11,013 nucleotides of DNA from Pseudomonadota bacterium (lineage in GTDB: Bacteria; Pseudomonadota; Gammaproteobacteria; Steroidobacterales; Steroidobacteraceae), in contig JAEYXD010000026.1 in the NCBI GenBank assembly GCA_023428645.1, forward strand, positions 1-11,013, written 5' to 3'. Every line of letters begins with the position of its first letter. Within the stretch, counting starts at the first letter, position 1. A program made the translations under genes and the position numbers. The notes beneath the pieces were generated by a model. It had not been told where the DNA came from, did no database searches, and worked only from the letters and a program-made list of their open reading frames with translations. Shown here piece by piece: positions 7,966 through 11,013 of the stretch.

Positions 7966-9000
7966 ATGCCGCAGTTGCCGCCACCGCCGCACACCGTCGC
8001 GCCGAACAGCGTGAGCCGCGTGATGCGCCTCGTCCTGATCGCGCTCGTGCCGGCGATCGTCATGCACGCGGTGTTCTTCGGCGCCGGCGTGTTCGTGCAG
8101 CTCGCGCTGGCGATCGGCACGGCGCTGCTCGCCGAGTACGTCGCGCTGCGCCTGCGCCGCCAGGACGTCCGGACCTATCTGACCGACGGCAGCGCGTTGA
8201 TCACGGCCGTGCTGCTCGCGCTGTGCCTGCCGTCGCTGGCACCGTGGTGGCTCGTCGTGAGCGGCACGGCCTTCGGCGTTCTCATCGCGAAGCATCTGTA
8301 CGGCGGGCTCGGCTCGAACCCATTCAATCCCGCGATGGTCGGTTACGCGGTGCTGCTCGTTTCCTTCCCCGTGCAGCTGACGCGCTGGCTCGCGCCGGAC
8401 ATCGGCGGCCTCGCGACCGCCGACATCGGGCTCGCGGACTCGCTCCATACGATCTTCGTCGGCGCGCTGCCAGCGCATCTCACGTGGGACGCGGTCACCT
8501 CGCCGACACCGCTCGACGCGGTGCGCACGGGCCTGCAAGCCGGCCTGACGCTGCAAGAGGCACAGGCGACCCCGATCTTCGGCATGCTGGGCGGGCGCGG
8601 CTGGGAATGGATCAATCTCGCCGTGCTCATCGGCGGCCTGTGGCTGCTCGCGCTCAGGATCATCCGCTGGCACATTCCCGCGGCCGTGCTGGCGGGCCTG
8701 GCCGTGCCCGCCGCGATCATGCATGCCGTGGATCCAGGCAGTTACGCCGGCCCGCTGTTCCATCTGACGTCGGGCGCGAGCATGCTCGGCGCGTTCTTCA
8801 TCGCCACGGACCCGATCTCGGCGGCGACGAGCGATCGCGGTCGGCTCGTCTACGGGCTGGGTATCGGCTTGATCGCGTACACGATTCGCACGTGGGGCGG
8901 CTATCCGGACGGCATTGCATTCGCCGTGTTGCTGATGAACCTCGCCGTGCCGCTCATCGACCGCTACACGGTGCCGCGCATCTATGGCCGCGCCTCCTGA
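7966..9000 (+). CDS. rnfD: Rnf electron transport complex subunit D, flavinylated membrane subunit
   Basis: A 344-residue polytopic membrane protein (E. coli RsxD is 352). Family signatures include the N-terminal PPPPHT segment, TDGSALITAVLLALCLPSLAPWW, IAKHLYGGLGSNPFNPAMVGY, RWHIPAAVL, SGASMLGAFFIATDPISAATS and FGGYPDG-like WGGYPDGIAFAVLLMN. RnfD carries FMN covalently bound to a Thr; the expected site is in TSPTPLDAV with T181 as acceptor. The usual small residue just before that Thr (Ala, as in SQATPLD of E. coli) is Pro here. The chosen ATG at 7966 lies 5 nt after the rnfC stop; an in-frame TTG at 7957 overlapping that stop is possible and would add three residues. The end overlaps rnfG by 17 bp. 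It works with RnfG, RnfA and RnfE in ion-coupled electron transfer through the membrane. Confidence 0.95.
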   Translation: MPQLPPPPHTVAPNSVSRVMRLVLIALVPAIVMHAVFFGAGVFVQLALAIGTALLAEYVALRLRRQDVRTYLTDGSALITAVLLALCLPSLAPWWLVVSGTAFGVLIAKHLYGGLGSNPFNPAMVGYAVLLVSFPVQLTRWLAPDIGGLATADIGLADSLHTIFVGALPAHLTWDAVTSPTPLDAVRTGLQAGLTLQEAQATPIFGMLGGRGWEWINLAVLIGGLWLLALRIIRWHIPAAVLAGLAVPAAIMHAVDPGSYAGPLFHLTSGASMLGAFFIATDPISAATSDRGRLVYGLGIGLIAYTIRTWGGYPDGIAFAVLLMNLAVPLIDRYTVPRIYGRAS

Positions 9001-9646
9001 CGTCCCAGGCCACCTGAAGCGCGAACGCGCCATCGGCGCGGTCGCGATCGTGCTCGTCGTCATCGCGGCCACGATCGGTCTGTCGCTGCTCGATCGGCTG
9101 ACCGCGGCGCGCATCGAGCGCAATGCACGGGCATGGATTCTCGCGCGCCTCGACGCGCTCGTGCCGCCCTCGATGCACGATAACGACTTGCTCGGCGACG
9201 CCGTCGTCGCGCGCTCGCCCGATCTGCTCGGCATCGATCGACCGGTGACCATCTATCGCGCCCGCAAGGCCGGCCAGCCCGTCGCGGCGATCCTGCATAC
9301 CGTGGCGCCCGATGGCTATCGCGGCCCCATCGAACTGCTCGTCGCGATCGACGTGAGCGGGCGCCTGATCGGTGTCACGGTCCTGCGCCACGACGAGACT
9401 CCCGGCCTGGGTGATGCGTTCGAGAATCGCAACGCCGACTGGCTGCCGAAATTCAGCGGGCGCTCGCTCTTGGATCCGCCGCAGCAGCGCTGGGCCGTGC
9501 GTCCCGATGGCGGCGACTTCGACGCCTTCACGGGCGCGACGATCACGCCGCGCGCGATCGTCAAAGCCGTGCGCCGCTCGCTCGAGTTCCAGCGGGCAAA
9601 GGGCGGCGCCTTGTACAGCGCCCCGAACGGTTCGGAGATCCATTGA
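8984..9646 (+). CDS. rnfG: Rnf electron transport complex subunit G, FMN-bearing periplasmic subunit
   Basis: A 220-residue protein (E. coli RsxG is 206). A single N-terminal membrane anchor (about 17-36, AIGAVAIVLVVIAATIGLSLL) leads to a periplasmic FMN-binding domain. This contains VAPDGYRGPIELLVAID, HDETPGLGDAFE and GGDFDAFTGATITPRAIVKAV. The flavinylation motif TGAT is intact, with T186 as the residue expected to be linked to FMN by the flavin transferase ApbE; no apbE is visible in this window. The ATG at 8984 lies inside the end of rnfD (17-bp overlap) and is the only ATG before the anchor, so translation is probably coupled to rnfD. The stop overlaps the rnfE start by one base (TGATG). 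Confidence 0.95.
   Translation: MAAPPDVPGHLKRERAIGAVAIVLVVIAATIGLSLLDRLTAARIERNARAWILARLDALVPPSMHDNDLLGDAVVARSPDLLGIDRPVTIYRARKAGQPVAAILHTVAPDGYRGPIELLVAIDVSGRLIGVTVLRHDETPGLGDAFENRNADWLPKFSGRSLLDPPQQRWAVRPDGGDFDAFTGATITPRAIVKAVRRSLEFQRAKGGALYSAPNGSEIH
9634..9637 (+). promoter_or_regulatory. Ribosome binding site for rnfE
   Basis: GGAG lies 8 nt before ATG 9646 and favours that start over the in-frame TTG at 9643. It lies inside the rnfG coding region. Confidence 0.55.
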
Positions 9647-10308
9647 TGGCTGCGACAGACGAATCCGCCGCCGCGACCGGCGAACCCGCGTCCGACGTGC
9701 TCGCGCTGTTCGCGTTGTGTCCGTTGTTCGCGCTCAGCGACACGATCGCGAATGCGTTCGCGGGCAGTCTCGCGATGCTCGTCGTCGCGATCGGCTCGAC
9801 GCTGCTCGCGCGCATCCTGCCGCGCTGGCTCGACGCGGAGATCGGCTTCGCGGCGCTCGCGCTGATCGTGACCGCGGTCGTCGCCGCGATCTCGCTCGTG
9901 GCGCACGCGTGGCTGCCGGGTACGTACGAGGCGCTCGGCGTGTTCCTGCCGCTGATCGTCTCGAACGTGCTGCTGATGGTTCAGGCGACGCGCGCCACGC
10001 CGACGCGCGCGCTCGCGACCGCGACGCACACGGCGCTGTTCGTGCTCGCGACGATGCTGTTGCTCGGCATCGCGCGCGAGATCGTCGGACGCGGCTCGCT
10101 GTTGCGCGAGGCGGGCCGCATGTTCGGCGAGTGGGCGGAGCCGCTGCATCGGCAGCTGTTCCGCGAGGACATGGGCTTTTTGCTGGCGGTGCTGCCGCCG
10201 GGCGCGTTCATCGCGCTCGGCCTGCTGTTCGCGCTCGCGAACTGGTGGCGCCGGACAGGAGTCCAAGTGCCGCGAGTGCAGGAGCGCAGGAGCGGCCGCC
10301 AACAATGA
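9646..10308 (+). CDS. rnfE: Rnf electron transport complex subunit E (one cluster cysteine absent)
   Basis: A 220-residue multi-span membrane protein (E. coli RsxE is 231), homologous to RnfA and its partner in the inner membrane. Recognisable pieces are LFALCPLFALSDTIANAFAGSLA, GTYEALGVFLPLIVSN, REIVGRGSL, and FLLAVLPPGAFIALGLLFAL. The first cluster cysteine is kept (C25 in ALCPL). The second, normally in a TNC motif after FIPLIV/FLPLIV, is Val (V108 in IVSNVLL, codon at 9967). With both cysteines of RnfA also gone, the complex has only one of the usual four ligands for the intramembrane [2Fe-2S] cluster. The tail after about residue 201 is basic (WRRTGVQVPRVQERRSGR). ATG 9646 overlaps the rnfG stop by one base and has a GGAG site. 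The stop overlaps the nth start as ATGA. Confidence 0.93.
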   Translation: MAATDESAAATGEPASDVLALFALCPLFALSDTIANAFAGSLAMLVVAIGSTLLARILPRWLDAEIGFAALALIVTAVVAAISLVAHAWLPGTYEALGVFLPLIVSNVLLMVQATRATPTRALATATHTALFVLATMLLLGIAREIVGRGSLLREAGRMFGEWAEPLHRQLFREDMGFLLAVLPPGAFIALGLLFALANWWRRTGVQVPRVQERRSGRQQ

Positions 10309-11013
10309 ATTCGCACAAGATCCGCACGATTTTCGAACGCTTCAAGGCGGCGAATCCGCACCCGACGACCGAGCTCGAATACTCGACGCCGTTCGAGCTG
10401 TTGATTGCCGTGATCCTGTCCGCCCAGGCGACCGACAAGGGCGTGAACCTGGCGACGCGCGTCCTGTTCAAGCACGCGAACACGCCGCAGGCGATTCATG
10501 CGCTCGGCGTCGAGGGCTTGTCGCGCTACATCCGTACCATTGGGCTGTTCAATTCCAAGGCCAAGAACATCATCGAGACGTGCCGGCTGCTGATCGAGCA
10601 GCACGGCGGGCGCGTGCCCGAATCGCGCGAAGCGCTGGAGGCGCTGCCGGGCGTCGGCCGCAAGACCGCGAACGTCATCCTGAATACGGCCTTCGGTCAC
10701 CCGACGATGGCCGTCGACACGCACATCTTCCGTGTCTCGAATCGCACGAACATCGCGCCCGGCGCGACCGTGCGGGAAGTCGAGGATCGGCTGCTCAAGG
10801 TCGTACCGAAGGACTATCTGCACGACGCACATCACTGGCTGATTCTTCACGGCCGCTACGTGTGCGTGGCGCGCAAGCCGAAATGTCCCGAGTGCCTGAT
10901 TCGCGACTTGTGCGAGTACCCGGCGAAGACGACGCCTGAAGAACTGCAACCGGGCGCGCGTCGGTCTGCGACGGACACCGCGGCGCACGGGAAACGCGCA
11001 CGCGGTAAAGGGA
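10305..11013 (+). CDS. nth: Endonuclease III, DNA glycosylase/AP lyase, 3'-truncated by window edge
   Basis: 236 codons are visible and the frame is still open at the window end. Nth removes oxidised pyrimidines from DNA in base excision repair and cleaves the abasic site. The helix-hairpin-helix LPGVGRKTANVILN contains the Schiff-base lysine K120, and VDTHIFRVSNR contains the catalytic D138, both at the E. coli numbering. The [4Fe-4S] loop has C187, C194, C197 and C203 (C-x6-C-x2-C-x5-C), also as in E. coli. E. coli Nth stops at 211 residues; here at least 25 further residues follow (GARRSATDTAAHGKRARGKG), basic and low-complexity. The ATG at 10305 overlaps the rnfE stop as ATGA, so expression is tied to the rnf operon, as in E. 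coli rsx-nth. Upstream, AGGAGCG occurs twice (10280-10286 and 10288-10294); the nearer AGGAG is 12 nt from the ATG, a little far for an ideal ribosome binding site. Confidence 0.97.
   Translation, partial: MNSHKIRTIFERFKAANPHPTTELEYSTPFELLIAVILSAQATDKGVNLATRVLFKHANTPQAIHALGVEGLSRYIRTIGLFNSKAKNIIETCRLLIEQHGGRVPESREALEALPGVGRKTANVILNTAFGHPTMAVDTHIFRVSNRTNIAPGATVREVEDRLLKVVPKDYLHDAHHWLILHGRYVCVARKPKCPECLIRDLCEYPAKTTPEELQPGARRSATDTAAHGKRARGKG

Overview
The window is very GC-rich, gene-dense DNA with strong G/C bias at third codon positions. Every supported gene lies on the + strand. The order metG - rnfA-rnfB-rnfC-rnfD-rnfG-rnfE - nth is the arrangement known from gammaproteobacteria, so the best guess is a high-GC gammaproteobacterium. 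The divergence of RnfA and RnfE from the enterobacterial and pseudomonad proteins suggests a lineage distant from both. Species cannot be called from this sequence.

Region 1 (1-3174) holds the 3' part of a Hanks-type Ser/Thr kinase gene, followed by two tandem PilT-type secretion/retraction ATPase genes separated by 3 bp. No pilin, PilM-Q or PilB/C gene is visible beside them. The group looks like a small regulatory and motor module in which a kinase may control type IV pilus retraction or twitching; that link rests on gene position only.

Region 2 (3175-5436) has a short intergenic stretch with a good extended -10 promoter, then a complete metG (methionyl-tRNA synthetase with zinc knuckle and C-terminal tRNA-binding domain). 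A perfect 18-bp palindrome sits directly after the metG stop codon.

Region 3 (5437-11013) is a complete, tightly overlapping rnfABCDGE operon whose last gene overlaps nth (endonuclease III). The Rnf complex is a membrane NADH:ferredoxin oxidoreductase coupled to an ion gradient; its E. coli version (Rsx) reduces the redox sensor SoxR. RnfB and RnfC keep all their iron-sulfur cysteines and RnfG keeps its flavinylation threonine. The membrane pair RnfA/RnfE, however, lacks three of the four cysteines that normally hold the intramembrane [2Fe-2S] cluster, and the RnfD flavin-site motif is altered (TSPT). This is the most interesting signal in the window: either a divergent Rnf with a changed electron path or one with no transmembrane electron transfer. 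nth encodes a typical DNA glycosylase/AP lyase with a basic C-terminal tail that runs off the window.

No tRNA, rRNA, CRISPR array, insertion sequence or prophage feature was seen, and no intergenic gap exceeds 150 bp.
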